Below, one piece after another: positions 1-9,551 of a DNA stretch of 64,000 bases. Under the pieces are notes generated by a model. That model saw only the letters and a program-made list of their open reading frames with translations, ran no database searches and was not told where the DNA came from. Every line of letters begins with the position of its first letter. Position 1 is the stretch's first letter. Location: the NCBI GenBank assembly GCA_937950315.1, contig CALFDU010000017.1, forward strand, positions 1-64,000. The letters are read 5' to 3'. Origin of the DNA: an uncultured Saprospiraceae bacterium. GTDB taxonomy: Bacteria > Bacteroidota > Bacteroidia > Chitinophagales > Saprospiraceae. A program made the position numbers and the translations under genes.

Positions 1-1041
1 GGTGCTCACGGTGGTGAGAAAAAAGTAAGTGAAATCAATGACGATAACCTCACTTACAAAAAAGAAAAACATTTTAAGAATCTTCGCCAATTAACCTTTG
101 GTGGTGACAATGCAGAAGCATACTGGAGCTTTGATGATAAATCATTGGTCTTTCAATCTACCAACCCTGAGTGGGGAGTAGAGTGTGACCAGATTTATAT
201 CATGGATCCATTCACAGATAAAAAACCAGGGGATAAATCGAAAATTGTAAGTACTGGAAAAGGAAGAACAACTTGCAGTTACTATCTACCAGGAAATAAA
301 TCCATCGTGTACTCATCTACACACAAAGGCGATGCAGCTTGTCCTCATGTTCCTGAAAGAACAGGTGGAAAATATGTTTGGCCGATTTATTCAGATTTTG
401 AAATCTACACCGCTGATCTTGATGGTAACATATTGAGTCAATTGACAGATTCTCCTGGGTATGATGCCGAGCCGACTGTTTCACCTAAAGGCGATCTTAT
501 CGTATTTACTTCTATCCGTTCTGGAGACCTAGAATTATACACAATGAAGATTGATGGAAGCGATGTAAAGCAAGTTACTTCTGGTCTGGGTTATGACGGA
601 GGAGCGTTCTTTTCACCTGATGGCACAAAATTGATTTTTAGATCTTCTCGTCCTAAGACACCAGAAGCCATCAAAGAATACAAAGACCTTTTGAAAATTG
701 GTCAAGTGCAACCTACCGAAATGGAATTATATGTTTGTAATGTAGATGGATCAGACCTAAAGAAAATAACAGATCTCGGGAATGCCAATTGGGCACCATT
801 TTTCCACCCATCAGGCGAGAAAGTGATTTTTAGTAGTAACCACAATAGTAAGAGAGGATTTCCTTTCAACCTATTCATGGTGAATCTTGATGGAACCGGT
901 CTTGAGCAAATTAGCTATGATGATACGTTTGATTCTTTCCCAATGTTCTCTCACGATGGAAAGTATTTGGTGTTCTCATCAAACAGAAACAACGGTGGTA
1001 CAAGAGATACCAATCTATTCTTAGCAGAATGGGTTGACTAG
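1..1041 (+). CDS. TolB-like WD40/PD40 beta-propeller protein, 5' end missing
   Basis: The reading frame is open from the first base of the window, so the N-terminus lies upstream and about 346 codons are visible. Several propeller blades of the PD40/TolB type can be seen. Each has a 'SPDG or SPKG, then two or three hydrophobic residues, then F-[RT]-S' core followed by 'ELYTMKIDGSD' or 'LYVCNVDGSD' and a '[QK][IV]T' turn. This is the pattern of periplasmic or surface propellers related to the TolB C-terminal domain. In Bacteroidota such proteins are usually exported and often stand alone, away from tol-pal genes. No tol, pal or OmpA-like gene follows; the gene ends at a hairpin terminator and the next gene is unrelated. 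The exact role is unknown. The family call is firm, the function is not. Confidence 0.8.
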   Translation, partial: GAHGGEKKVSEINDDNLTYKKEKHFKNLRQLTFGGDNAEAYWSFDDKSLVFQSTNPEWGVECDQIYIMDPFTDKKPGDKSKIVSTGKGRTTCSYYLPGNKSIVYSSTHKGDAACPHVPERTGGKYVWPIYSDFEIYTADLDGNILSQLTDSPGYDAEPTVSPKGDLIVFTSIRSGDLELYTMKIDGSDVKQVTSGLGYDGGAFFSPDGTKLIFRSSRPKTPEAIKEYKDLLKIGQVQPTEMELYVCNVDGSDLKKITDLGNANWAPFFHPSGEKVIFSSNHNSKRGFPFNLFMVNLDGTGLEQISYDDTFDSFPMFSHDGKYLVFSSNRNNGGTRDTNLFLAEWVD

Positions 1042-1061
1042 TATCATAATACTCAAAAATA

Positions 1062-1096
1062 CAAGAAAGGCTTACCAATATGGTAGGCCTTTCTTG
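1062..1096 (+). terminator. Rho-independent terminator after the propeller gene
   Basis: A 16-base stem (1062-1077 pairs with 1081-1096, one G-T wobble) encloses a three-base loop and ends in a T-rich tail. It sits 20 bases after the stop codon. The A-rich 5' side could also let it work on the opposite strand. Confidence 0.75.
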
Positions 1097-1228
1097 TTTG
1101 AAATCCAATCAATGATCATATATTCCATTTGTTACCAATCATACATGTTAATAAAAATCAAATGTTATCAAATACTTGATTCTTCGCCAAGGAGCAAGTA
1201 GCTTTAAGAAAATATAGTTTCTTATTTC

Positions 1229-2326
1229 ATGTCAAGCAATCAGTACCAAAATCTAAAATATGTCACAGGCTTCTTGTCTGCAGTCTGCTTGGCATTTGGT
1301 ACCATTGGTCTTTTTTGGACCATTACGGATGATTGTTCTGACATCCAAGCAAATTATAATCTCATTGCTCGTAACATCGGCATCGTAGCATTGCTATACT
1401 TCACCATGAACCTGCTTACCAATAGCGATGAAAAAATTGAGAAACTGAGTTTGATTTCTTGGATCACTTCTAGGTATTACATGATTTACTTGCTGGTCCC
1501 TACCGCAGTGAATAAAATCATGAATCTCCATTACAATTATAGCTACATCCAAGCCAATGAAAGGATCATGGATCTTGACCCTAAAAGCCTCGTGTGGACG
1601 GTTTACTCCTCTTCCGACACCTATGAAATGCTGATTGGGATAGGGCAGATCATCATCATTTTGATGTTGACATTTAGGCGTACCACCCCGATTGCCGTAT
1701 TGTTACTTTTCCCGATTTTGATCAACAACCTGGCCATTGCCGGGATCTTTGATTCTTGTTATAAGCTGAGCTATGCGAGATCGGTATTCTTAACCTTTGG
1801 AATCTTGCTTTATCTAGTGCCTGAGCTCTTAGACTGGGTACGATCGATCAATTATAAAAAACTCTTGTGGTTTGAAAAGGGTAGACTACTGCATGCAAGA
1901 AATGTGATCAACATGCTGAAAATTATCTTGATCGTGGGATTGATGATTCAGCAGTTTTGGAAATTGGATAGGTCTAGGAATTATTATCGGATGAGTAAAG
2001 ATCACCCAATTGTTGGAATCTGGTCTGTTGAATCTGTTAATGCTTCAACAGAAGATTTTCCTAATTTCAATCGATTGATTTTTGAAAAAAGTATTGTTGG
2101 TAATGTAGAAGTAAAAGACAGTCTTTCTCAATTCTACTACATCGTTGATACAACCTACAACCAATTGGAATTTTATAACTTCCAAGATTTTCGTTCCTTG
2201 GATCTCAAAGGTCGATATCAGATGATTGATTCCACTACAGTAAAATATGTGGGGCGCAACAATAGGGACTCTTTGCAATTTATAATGAAGAAGCAAAAAG
2301 TGATGAACCCAGAACTGGAAAAGTAA
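1229..2326 (+). CDS. Hypothetical multi-pass membrane protein with C-terminal soluble domain
   Basis: Not firmly recognised. The 365-aa product has about seven hydrophobic segments in residues 10-245 (roughly 10-31, 49-63, 78-98, 133-149, 152-173, 186-204 and 226-244). A soluble C-terminal domain of about 110 residues follows. The membrane part resembles the DoxX-like fold in spacing (a 'YEMLIGIGQ' helix before a 'RRTTPIAVLLLFPI' helix). The tail begins 'HPIVGIWSVES', which recalls the lipocalin-like 'GxW' start of small beta-barrels. Both resemblances are weak and by eye. It stands alone between a terminator and the convergent helicase gene, with only 13 bases between the two stop codons. 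No signal peptide is needed because the first helix can serve as anchor. Confidence 0.7.
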   Translation: MSSNQYQNLKYVTGFLSAVCLAFGTIGLFWTITDDCSDIQANYNLIARNIGIVALLYFTMNLLTNSDEKIEKLSLISWITSRYYMIYLLVPTAVNKIMNLHYNYSYIQANERIMDLDPKSLVWTVYSSSDTYEMLIGIGQIIIILMLTFRRTTPIAVLLLFPILINNLAIAGIFDSCYKLSYARSVFLTFGILLYLVPELLDWVRSINYKKLLWFEKGRLLHARNVINMLKIILIVGLMIQQFWKLDRSRNYYRMSKDHPIVGIWSVESVNASTEDFPNFNRLIFEKSIVGNVEVKDSLSQFYYIVDTTYNQLEFYNFQDFRSLDLKGRYQMIDSTTVKYVGRNNRDSLQFIMKKQKVMNPELEK

Positions 2327-2339
2327 TCAATGTTTTTCG

Positions 2340-4604
2340 CTACTCCTCAATCACCTCCAACTTAGCATATCGTAGCGCAATTCTTTTCTGACTATTCTCT
2401 ACCAAATCAAAAAACTCGATGGTTGCAATCTTGCTGTCATCGATCGCCAATATTTTTCCTTTACCAAATCTCAAGTGCAACACCGTCATTCCTTTTTTCA
2501 AAGTATGAGACGGTACTGGATTGAAATTGTCAGGATCGATATAATCCAATTTCTTTTGAATCTTCGGTGCTCTGATGCCACCTAGTTTTTTAGGAACAGA
2601 AAAGCGATCTGCATTTCTCATGGTAATCACAGCATCGTAGTTTTCTACTGGGATTTCCTCAATAAATCGACTTGGTTCATTGTTCCTGATAGAACCATAC
2701 TGATATCTCGTATTGGCAGATGAAAGAGTAAGAAATTCCTCAGCTCTTGTGATTGCGACGTAAAACAATCGTCGCTCCTCATCCAGCTGGTTGGGATCAC
2801 TTAAAGACATGTATGAAGGAAATAAATTCTCCTCAAGTCCTACTACAAATACCGAGCGATACTCAAGCCCCTTGGCAGCATGCACCGACATCAAGGTGAT
2901 GGAATCATTGTCTGTTCCTTCATTGTCTTGATCTGTCATCAGTGAAATACCTTGAAGGTATTTGGCCAGGCTTCTATCCGCATTGTATTCTTCTCCTTCT
3001 TCAATCACATCGTCTTCTACGAATTCTTGAATACCATCAAGCAATGAATTGATATTTTCAAGACGATTCATGCTATCCATGCTTCCTTCATTTTTATACA
3101 ACTCCGTGATACCACATTTTCTTGCGATATAACAAGCTGCTTCATAGGCATTATCTGTTACCACCTTGGTCTGGAAGTTCTTGACCAACTTCACAAAGTC
3201 GTGCAGTTTTTGCCTAGCACGACCCTTGAATTCGATAGCCTTCAATACTTCCACAATACTCATCTCATTGTCATCCGCCAGCTGTATCAATTGCTCTACG
3301 GTCGTTTTCCCAATTCCTCTTTTAGGAAAATTCACCACACGCTTGAAAGCCTCATTGTCTTTGGAGTTTACCGCTAATCTAAAGTAGGCAATCAAGTCTT
3401 TGATTTCCTTCCTTTGATAAAATGATGTTCCTCCAAAAATTTTATACGGTAAATTATACCTCCTCAAAAATTCCTCAAATATCCTTGACTGCGAATTGGT
3501 CCTATACAATATGGCGATGTCCTTATTGGATATTCCAAACCTATTTTTATGTTCAACGATCGTATCGGCCACTCTTTTCCCTTCATCAGTATCTGTCATC
3601 GCCTTGATCAACTTGATCTTCTCTCCGCCGTCTTTATCTGTCCAGATTTTTTTCTGAATTTGTCTTTTGTTGTGGGTGATCACCTGATTGGCAGCCTCTA
3701 CGATATAATTGGTAGATCTATAATTTTGTTCAAGTTTGTATACCTCAACATTCTTATAGTCATTCTGAAATTGCAAGATATTTTCAATCGTAGCGCCTCT
3801 AAATGAATAGATGCTCTGTGCATCATCTCCTACGATACAGATGTTTTCTCCGCTACCTTCATATTGGGAAAGCAATTTCATGATTTCGTATTGTAGATAG
3901 TTGGTATCCTGGAACTCATCAACCAATAAATACTTGAATTGATTTTGGTACTTGGCTCTGATGTCTGGATGTTTGTACAATACCTTAAACATCATCAACA
4001 GTAGATCATCAAAGTCCATGGCTCCTGCTTGTTTACACTTCTTGGTGTATTTGTCATAGATGACCTGAAGCATCGGTCTGTTTGCCATTCGATCTTGACT
4101 CATGAGGTCTTCATTGACGGCATACATTTTTGGTGTGATGAGATTACTCTTGGCGCTACTGATTCTTGATCGCACCATTCCGTTGGGGTAGGACTTAGAA
4201 TTCAGGCCTAGACTTTTGATAATCTCATTGATTAGACTTTTACTATCGTCCGTATCATAAATACTAAAATCATTGGGATAACCAATATGATGTGCTTCTA
4301 CCCGCAAGATTCTAGCAAAAATAGAGTGGAAAGTGCCAGCCCACATTCTATTCGCTCCAGATCCTACCACTTGCTCAATACGATCCTTCATTCCTCTTGC
4401 TGCCTTATTGGTAAAAGTCAAGGCAAGAATATTCCAAGGCGCAACACCCTTGTTCATCAAATGTGCGATACGATAGGTCAAAACTCTCGTTTTACCTGAA
4501 CCTGGCCCAGCAATGACCATTACTGGCCCCTCTGTGGCTTCAACCGCTTTACGCTGGATTTCATTTAATTCTTCTAAGTAAGAATGAGTTGTGGGTAGTG
4601 ACAT
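2340..4604 (-). CDS. pcrA: ATP-dependent DNA helicase, PcrA/UvrD family
   Basis: This is a superfamily 1A 3'-5' DNA helicase used in nucleotide excision repair and in clearing stalled replication and recombination intermediates. The 754-aa length is normal for the family. Visible motifs: Q-motif (LNEIQRKAV, about 13-21), Walker A GPGSGKT (33-39), DExx box LLVDEFQDTN, motif III VGDDAQSIYSFRG, motif IV QNYRS, motif V SVHAAKGLEY and motif VI FYVAITRAE. The C-terminal 50 residues (KGMTVLHLRFGKGKI...) match the Tudor-like tail of PcrA that contacts RNA polymerase. The start is an ATG at 4602-4604, 73 bases from the divergent DUF2142 start. The whole core is intact. Confidence 0.95.
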   Translation of the reverse strand: MSLPTTHSYLEELNEIQRKAVEATEGPVMVIAGPGSGKTRVLTYRIAHLMNKGVAPWNILALTFTNKAARGMKDRIEQVVGSGANRMWAGTFHSIFARILRVEAHHIGYPNDFSIYDTDDSKSLINEIIKSLGLNSKSYPNGMVRSRISSAKSNLITPKMYAVNEDLMSQDRMANRPMLQVIYDKYTKKCKQAGAMDFDDLLLMMFKVLYKHPDIRAKYQNQFKYLLVDEFQDTNYLQYEIMKLLSQYEGSGENICIVGDDAQSIYSFRGATIENILQFQNDYKNVEVYKLEQNYRSTNYIVEAANQVITHNKRQIQKKIWTDKDGGEKIKLIKAMTDTDEGKRVADTIVEHKNRFGISNKDIAILYRTNSQSRIFEEFLRRYNLPYKIFGGTSFYQRKEIKDLIAYFRLAVNSKDNEAFKRVVNFPKRGIGKTTVEQLIQLADDNEMSIVEVLKAIEFKGRARQKLHDFVKLVKNFQTKVVTDNAYEAACYIARKCGITELYKNEGSMDSMNRLENINSLLDGIQEFVEDDVIEEGEEYNADRSLAKYLQGISLMTDQDNEGTDNDSITLMSVHAAKGLEYRSVFVVGLEENLFPSYMSLSDPNQLDEERRLFYVAITRAEEFLTLSSANTRYQYGSIRNNEPSRFIEEIPVENYDAVITMRNADRFSVPKKLGGIRAPKIQKKLDYIDPDNFNPVPSHTLKKGMTVLHLRFGKGKILAIDDSKIATIEFFDLVENSQKRIALRYAKLEVIEE

Positions 4605-4677
4605 CCTACAAAAATCTAAAATTATTATTTGCTATATATATAAACCTGAAGTTTTTTTAAAACTATATCTTGGAACC

Positions 4678-6045
4678 ATGTCTAGCAGCACGCAAAAGTA
4701 CTTTCTAGCAATCAGTTTGTTCTTTGGACTGATCTATGTCTTCCTTATTCCGCCTTTTCAAGCGCCTGATGAGGATAACCACTTTTTTAGATGTTATCAG
4801 CTAGCCACACCTACACCATCCCAAGAAAGTAGTCCAAGTGATCGATTGGGTGGGGTACTACCTTCCTCCCTACAGGATTATGCGCAGCAATTTGAATACC
4901 TACGTTTTAATTACGAAGGGAAGATCAGTTACGATGGGCTCAACACTTTTAATGAACAAAAGATGGATAAGGTCAACATGCGATTTGTTGATTTTAGTAA
5001 TACGGCCATGTATTTTCCAAGCTCTTACTTGAGTCATATCCCTATTATGGCCATGGCAAGTAGGTCCAGCATGAAGCCATCAGCCCTTTTGTATTTGATG
5101 AGAGTGGTTTCTCTTTTGACATGGATTCTTGTAGTTATCTGGGCTTTTAAATTTCATGAGAGTGAATTGTTGTTTTACATCACTTTGTTGCCCAGTCTGC
5201 TCGTGCTCCATTCATCTGTTACCGCTGATGTTGTTTCCAATAGTATCGCCTTTTTCCTAACAGCATATATTTTTCATTTGCGCAAGCAGAAAGAGTTGAT
5301 CAGTGTTAAGCAGATTTTATTTTTTGCGATTCCTATGATAATATTATCTGTCAACAAGATCGCTTATTTGCCTTTGGTCCTTCTTTGGTTTTTACTGCCT
5401 TTCGGCAAATGTTTATCCAAGGGTAGATATTACACTACGTTTTTATTAATTGCAATTAGCTGTATTTTATTGACAGGGCTGTGGGCAAATCGTGTAAATG
5501 ATAATTACATCACCTACGAAAATTACGATCCAGAATATCGTGAAAGCCAACAAATAAAACCCAATGGTGATCCGGTAAAACAAACGAAATATGTGTTGTT
5601 GCATCCAGTAGAATTCACGATGAATATGGTAAAATCATACCTGTCGGTTGCCCAAGCAACCGTCGCCCATCTCACAGGTAAATTTGGTTGGGAAAAGAAT
5701 TATTTACCATGGTGGATGATTGGATTGCTTGCCATCAATCTTCTATTAATAATCTTGTCTACCAAAGAGGGTTTTGTATTGAGAGATAAATTGTGGATGT
5801 TGATAATTGTGCTATCAACTTTATCCCTGCTTGCAGTGATCATGTATGGAATATATTCTGCTGTCGGAAATGATTATGTACACAACCTAGGAGGAAAATA
5901 TCTCATCCCGATTTTTCCTCTCATGGCGTTTTTGTTTTCAACCAAACTTGTGCAAAAAAACTGGTCGCAGAAAATCACCATTCCAATTTTATTACTTGCA
6001 CATGTCACCATGTTGTATTCCATATTGGCCCGTTATTATTTTTGA
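4678..6045 (+). CDS. DUF2142-family polytopic membrane protein
   Basis: A predicted integral membrane protein of 455 aa with about ten hydrophobic segments. The N-terminal loop 'PPFQAPDEDNHFFR' and the late 'GGKYLIPIFPLMAF' segment are the hallmarks of DUF2142, whose members are thought to act in cell-envelope glycan assembly, perhaps as GT-C-like glycosyltransferases. The acidic PDE motif lies in the first periplasmic loop, where GT-C enzymes place catalytic acidic residues. The frame is open upstream to a GTG at 4591, but those 29 residues are non-conserved and overlap the divergent helicase start, so the ATG at 4678 is preferred. The stop overlaps the next possible start as ATGA. Substrate is unknown. 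Confidence 0.8.
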   Translation: MSSSTQKYFLAISLFFGLIYVFLIPPFQAPDEDNHFFRCYQLATPTPSQESSPSDRLGGVLPSSLQDYAQQFEYLRFNYEGKISYDGLNTFNEQKMDKVNMRFVDFSNTAMYFPSSYLSHIPIMAMASRSSMKPSALLYLMRVVSLLTWILVVIWAFKFHESELLFYITLLPSLLVLHSSVTADVVSNSIAFFLTAYIFHLRKQKELISVKQILFFAIPMIILSVNKIAYLPLVLLWFLLPFGKCLSKGRYYTTFLLIAISCILLTGLWANRVNDNYITYENYDPEYRESQQIKPNGDPVKQTKYVLLHPVEFTMNMVKSYLSVAQATVAHLTGKFGWEKNYLPWWMIGLLAINLLLIILSTKEGFVLRDKLWMLIIVLSTLSLLAVIMYGIYSAVGNDYVHNLGGKYLIPIFPLMAFLFSTKLVQKNWSQKITIPILLLAHVTMLYSILARYYF

Positions 6046-6302
6046 ATTTCTTAGTGCAATGGCGAAGTGAAATTTTGCTCTTTGCCAAACCTTTAATCCT
6101 ATCCGATGATGGGTTATCGTTTTCAACAGATCAACTTACATCTCGTGGAAAAATGAATCGATTTAATGTCAGTACATGCTTACGATATGTAAATTTTAAA
6201 GGGTATTATCAATTGACTGTTTCTGTTATTCCAAATAGCCACCATTTGATATTTCGCCTTCTAAGCCTATTATTTTTAATACTTTTACTAAATGGAATTT
6301 AA
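6042..6302 (+). CDS. Possible small membrane-anchored protein, 86 aa
   Basis: Not recognised. The ATG overlaps the upstream stop as ATGA and the last 11 bases overlap the start of the protease gene, an arrangement typical of coupled operon genes. The product has a strand-like N-terminal part ('EILLFAKPLILSDDGLSFS') and one hydrophobic C-terminal segment (about 68-84) that could anchor it. It faintly recalls small PH-like membrane proteins. The tight overlap at both ends is the only real support; it could equally be a chance open frame in the 246-base gap between two true genes. Confidence 0.45.
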   Translation: MNFLVQWRSEILLFAKPLILSDDGLSFSTDQLTSRGKMNRFNVSTCLRYVNFKGYYQLTVSVIPNSHHLIFRLLSLLFLILLLNGI

Positions 6303-7005
6303 CCCAATAAAAGATTTCTGGAATTTCATAAATTATCCAGTGAGGCATACCTATGAGCAACAAGTGCCACAGCCTTTTCTATATGTCAATGTGCTTTTTA
6401 TATGTGCTTTCTTTATCAACATCTTAGCGATGTCGATTGTCACTTCCTTGGTCATTGATCTCAATGATATTGGAAATGTATTTGACGATATGGACTATGG
6501 GTTTTTTGCCATGTTTGGCATTGCTGTAATCGCTGCACCCTTGGTAGAAGAACTGATTTTTAGATTTCCTTTAAGAAACAAGAAGGCTTTATCTGTCCTT
6601 GTTGGTTTTATTGCAGCTGCTTTAACCGCCATCGTATGTGCAGGACAAGGTTATCCAGAAGGAGCATATGTTGCAGCGCCAGCTGTTTTTTTGATTTTCA
6701 TGATGACCTTGGTGATTAATAAAAAAGCATGGGACGGATGGCAGTTTAAGTTGGACCATTGGTATCCTTATATTTTTTTCCTTGTTGCTGGGATCTTTGG
6801 ATTCATCCATATATACAATTACGAGCTTTCAGCCTTTTCATGGTGGATGGCTCCATTGATAGTTATTCCTCAATTCGTACTAGCACTTTTTCTAGGCTTT
6901 GCTAGATTGAGGGTTGGGTTTTGGGCTTGTATCTATATGCATGCCTTAAACAATACAATTCCAGTCGTATTGGTTTTTTTGATGAAGGATGCAATGGTAG
7001 GGTAA
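6292..7005 (+). CDS. CPBP-family intramembrane glutamic endopeptidase (Rce1/CAAX-protease type)
   Basis: A 237-aa polytopic protein with the three family motifs. Motif 1 is 'EELIFRFPLR' (paired glutamates plus arginine, about 85-94), motif 2 is 'FGFIHIYNY' and motif 3 is 'YMHALNNTIP', whose histidine and asparagine help form the active site. Known members cleave or process membrane or prenylated proteins, and bacterial members also act in bacteriocin self-protection or envelope processing. No peptide precursor or immunity gene is seen here, so the substrate is unknown. It is last in a three-gene run with the DUF2142 gene and overlaps the small frame before it by 11 bases. Confidence 0.85.
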   Translation: MEFNPIKDFWNFINYPVRHTYEQQVPQPFLYVNVLFICAFFINILAMSIVTSLVIDLNDIGNVFDDMDYGFFAMFGIAVIAAPLVEELIFRFPLRNKKALSVLVGFIAAALTAIVCAGQGYPEGAYVAAPAVFLIFMMTLVINKKAWDGWQFKLDHWYPYIFFLVAGIFGFIHIYNYELSAFSWWMAPLIVIPQFVLALFLGFARLRVGFWACIYMHALNNTIPVVLVFLMKDAMVG

Positions 7006-7085
7006 CGTGATTGCTTTTTTTCATTTATTGAAACTGGCAAAAGACCAATAGTAAGTAATGAAAAAAAGTCCTTTAAATACAGACA

Positions 7086-7250
7086 TAAAAAAAACCCACT
7101 CACGTTTGAGCAGGTTTATTTTTTTGAATAATTTTCAACACCCTTTGATAATAAGACAGGGAAATGAGCGTCTACCCCTACGGTGTGTAGATGAAAAATT
7201 CATATTTTATTATTTATATGTGTATGTCTTTGATAAGCAGTATTCAGAGT
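7086..7250. repeat. Direct repeat copy 1, containing a hairpin terminator
   Basis: The first about 78 bases (7087-7164) are nearly identical to 7341-7418. Similarity then fades over a further 80 or so bases. The block begins with an A-run, a hairpin (about 7092-7115) and a T-run, which is the form of a bidirectional Rho-independent terminator. Confidence 0.75.
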
Positions 7251-7339
7251 TCAATCTCATGTCGTATGAGGAAGTATCTGGTTTTTATCTTTTAAAACCA
7301 AGTGGGTGAGAACATAAGAATGGGATCTCAGTAAAAGGC

Positions 7340-7503
7340 AAAAAAAAACCTACTCACGTTTGAGCAGGTTTATTTTTTTGAATAATTTTCAACACCCTTT
7401 GATAATAAGACAGGGAAAAGAAGGTCTACCCCTACAGCAGGTGATAAAAAAATTAAATTTTATTTTTTATATGCGTATATGTTTGATAAACAGTGTTTAG
7501 GTT
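7340..7503. repeat. Direct repeat copy 2, containing a hairpin terminator
   Basis: Second copy, offset 254 bases from the first. The hairpin (about 7347-7370) carries one stem mismatch against two in copy 1. It lies just past the stop codon of the antiporter gene, which reads toward it. Confidence 0.75.
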
Positions 7504-7538
7504 TTGTCCCTTAATCTTATTGAAGTCAGAAAAAACGA

Positions 7539-9380
7539 TTATTCTTCTTCTCCTTCATACAATTCATCAACCCGCTTACCCATATATATCAATGCACTTC
7601 CATTTGATACCTCAGTGTTTTCTGAAAAGGATCCTATTATTCCTAGGCTTCCATCAGCGTTCTTAAGGAAAGTAGGAATACTTCTTTCGACAGAGTGTAG
7701 TTTGTTGATAACATCCTTGTATTCTTCCTTTGAACTAATGGCTACTTCATGGAATGTTGGGTAATCTCTAGCTACCTCACTGAAGTTGATATAATCATCT
7801 GTGTGTGAGAAGAGCCCTGCTTTTGGATTGTTTGACGGATCTTTCATCTCTTCTGCTGAAACCAATCTATGTGCTCCATTTTCACCATATAGTTTTGAGT
7901 ATCTCTCAAGAATATATTTGTTCACATCATTACTTGATGTCATCGCCATCAAGTATCCCATGTCGTTCAATTCTATGTTGTCTACCAGATCATCAGAATA
8001 AATGTTTCCTTGGAATGCTGTGATGCCATCAGATTTTGCTATTTCTATATTGGTAAAGTTGTTGTCAACCAAGGCTACAGTCCTTCCACTATCCATCAAG
8101 TATTTGGCCATCAATCGAGACGCCTTATGAGCACCTATGATCAATATACCATTGCTCTTGATCAATGTTACACCCAACATTTTTGCAACTATAGATGCAG
8201 TGGTAGCATTCAAAAGAACAGTTCCTAATACAATCATAAATACAGTAGGTGTTATAATCTCAGCATAAGGAACTCCTAACTCTGTTAATTTCAAACCAAA
8301 TAAGGAAGCAATACCTGCAGCAACAATACCTCTTGGACCTACCCAACTGATAAACAGTTTGTCATTTTTAGTAAGCTCTGAATTGGCAGTACTGGCAAAT
8401 ACAGCAATGGGACGAATAACCAAAATAACCACCAAAAACAAGATTAAATATTTGAACTCTAATAGTAGTTTTAAATCCTCCAGATTAATATTTGCCGAAA
8501 GGAGAATAAATAAAATGGATATTAATAAAATACTCAGTGCTTCTTTAAATTCTAAAATTTCTTTTAGGTTAGGTACATCCATGTTTCCAAGTACAAGACC
8601 CATTACAACAACCGTCAATAATCCCGACTCATGCACCAACATGTCCGAGCCGACAAATACTCCAAGAACCAATGCCAAGGTAAATAAGTTAAGAAGGTAG
8701 TGAGGAATCCACTTGCGCTTGATCATCTGATACAATCCATACGCCGCTACAAAACCCAATACAAAGCCTATAAGGAGAATCATACCAAATTGTGATAATG
8801 CGTGCACAGTGAAATTGTCTCCCCCAGTTGTCTTTATAAATTCAAAAACCAAAACTGCTACCAATGCCCCGACAGGATCAATCAAAATCCCTTCCCATTT
8901 CAATACAGTAGAGATGTTTTTCTTCAGAGGTATATTTCTCAAGATCGGAGCAATAACCGTCGGACCCGTAACTATAATCAATGCTGAAAATAGAAAAGCA
9001 ATCGTCCATGGAACATCCAAAATAAATTTGGCAGCCAACCCAGCTCCAACAAAAGTGATGGCGCTTCCCAAGCTAATTAACTTCCCAATTGCTGGTCCAA
9101 CACCCTTTATTTCCGTCCTTTTCAAGGTTAATCCTCCTTCAAATAGAATGATTCCAATGGACAATGAAACGAAGTAAAACAAGGTTTGACCAGGAAAAAG
9201 CCCTTTAGTCCCATTATATATAGGCTCCAACCACTTCAAACCATCAGCGGTTTTTAAGGTTGATAAGGGGCCTACACAGAGTCCTATGAGTATCAAAGGT
9301 AGTATTGCTGGTACTTTTACTCTCCAGGCCAACCATTGAGCAAAGATTCCAAGGATGATTATTGCGGCAATTTCTAACAT
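7539..9380 (-). CDS. Cation:proton antiporter (CPA family) with RCK/TrkA-N domain
   Basis: The 613-aa protein probably exchanges sodium or potassium for protons across the inner membrane. Residues 1 to about 390 form the 12-13 helix Na/H exchanger fold, with 'GPTVIAPIL' in the helix 4-5 region, a 'LFEGGLTLK' segment and 'WVGPRGIVAAGIASLF' near the end of the membrane domain. Residues about 400-520 form a Rossmann-like RCK (TrkA-N) domain beginning 'GILIIGAHKASRLMAKYL', expected to bind a nucleotide ligand and gate transport. The tail (about 560-605) looks like a TrkA-C/RCK-C remnant. Ion preference cannot be read from the sequence. The ATG start is clear, and 171 bases separate it from the divergent M36 protease gene. 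Confidence 0.88.
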   Translation of the reverse strand: MLEIAAIIILGIFAQWLAWRVKVPAILPLILIGLCVGPLSTLKTADGLKWLEPIYNGTKGLFPGQTLFYFVSLSIGIILFEGGLTLKRTEIKGVGPAIGKLISLGSAITFVGAGLAAKFILDVPWTIAFLFSALIIVTGPTVIAPILRNIPLKKNISTVLKWEGILIDPVGALVAVLVFEFIKTTGGDNFTVHALSQFGMILLIGFVLGFVAAYGLYQMIKRKWIPHYLLNLFTLALVLGVFVGSDMLVHESGLLTVVVMGLVLGNMDVPNLKEILEFKEALSILLISILFILLSANINLEDLKLLLEFKYLILFLVVILVIRPIAVFASTANSELTKNDKLFISWVGPRGIVAAGIASLFGLKLTELGVPYAEIITPTVFMIVLGTVLLNATTASIVAKMLGVTLIKSNGILIIGAHKASRLMAKYLMDSGRTVALVDNNFTNIEIAKSDGITAFQGNIYSDDLVDNIELNDMGYLMAMTSSNDVNKYILERYSKLYGENGAHRLVSAEEMKDPSNNPKAGLFSHTDDYINFSEVARDYPTFHEVAISSKEEYKDVINKLHSVERSIPTFLKNADGSLGIIGSFSENTEVSNGSALIYMGKRVDELYEGEEE

Positions 9381-9551
9381 ATATTAAATTTCTCTAATCC
9401 AAATATACAGGAATTAGCTATCCGTACTAAATGTATTGGGCATTACATAAAAACAATAAGCTATTTAATACCTTTATATATAGAAGAATAATTTGAATCA
9501 TGCGGCTGTTTACACATATTTAACGCATGATTTGATCAACCACACCCGATT

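Larger units (their letters stand above)
7006..7538. other. Convergent intergenic region with a duplicated terminator block
   Basis: This 533-base gap separates the convergent protease and antiporter genes. It holds two copies of a segment of about 160 bases (separate entries). The 83-codon open frame at 7058-7309 runs through one copy, has no family signature and is not accepted as a gene. Low-complexity A/T runs fill the rest. Confidence 0.75.

Noticed and set aside
6292-7005. Bacteriocin or lanthipeptide immunity role for the CPBP protease
   Set aside because: No precursor peptide, modification enzyme or ABC transporter gene is nearby.
7058-7309. 83-codon open frame in the convergent gap
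   Set aside because: It runs through one copy of the duplicated terminator block, has no family signature and reads low-complexity AT sequence.
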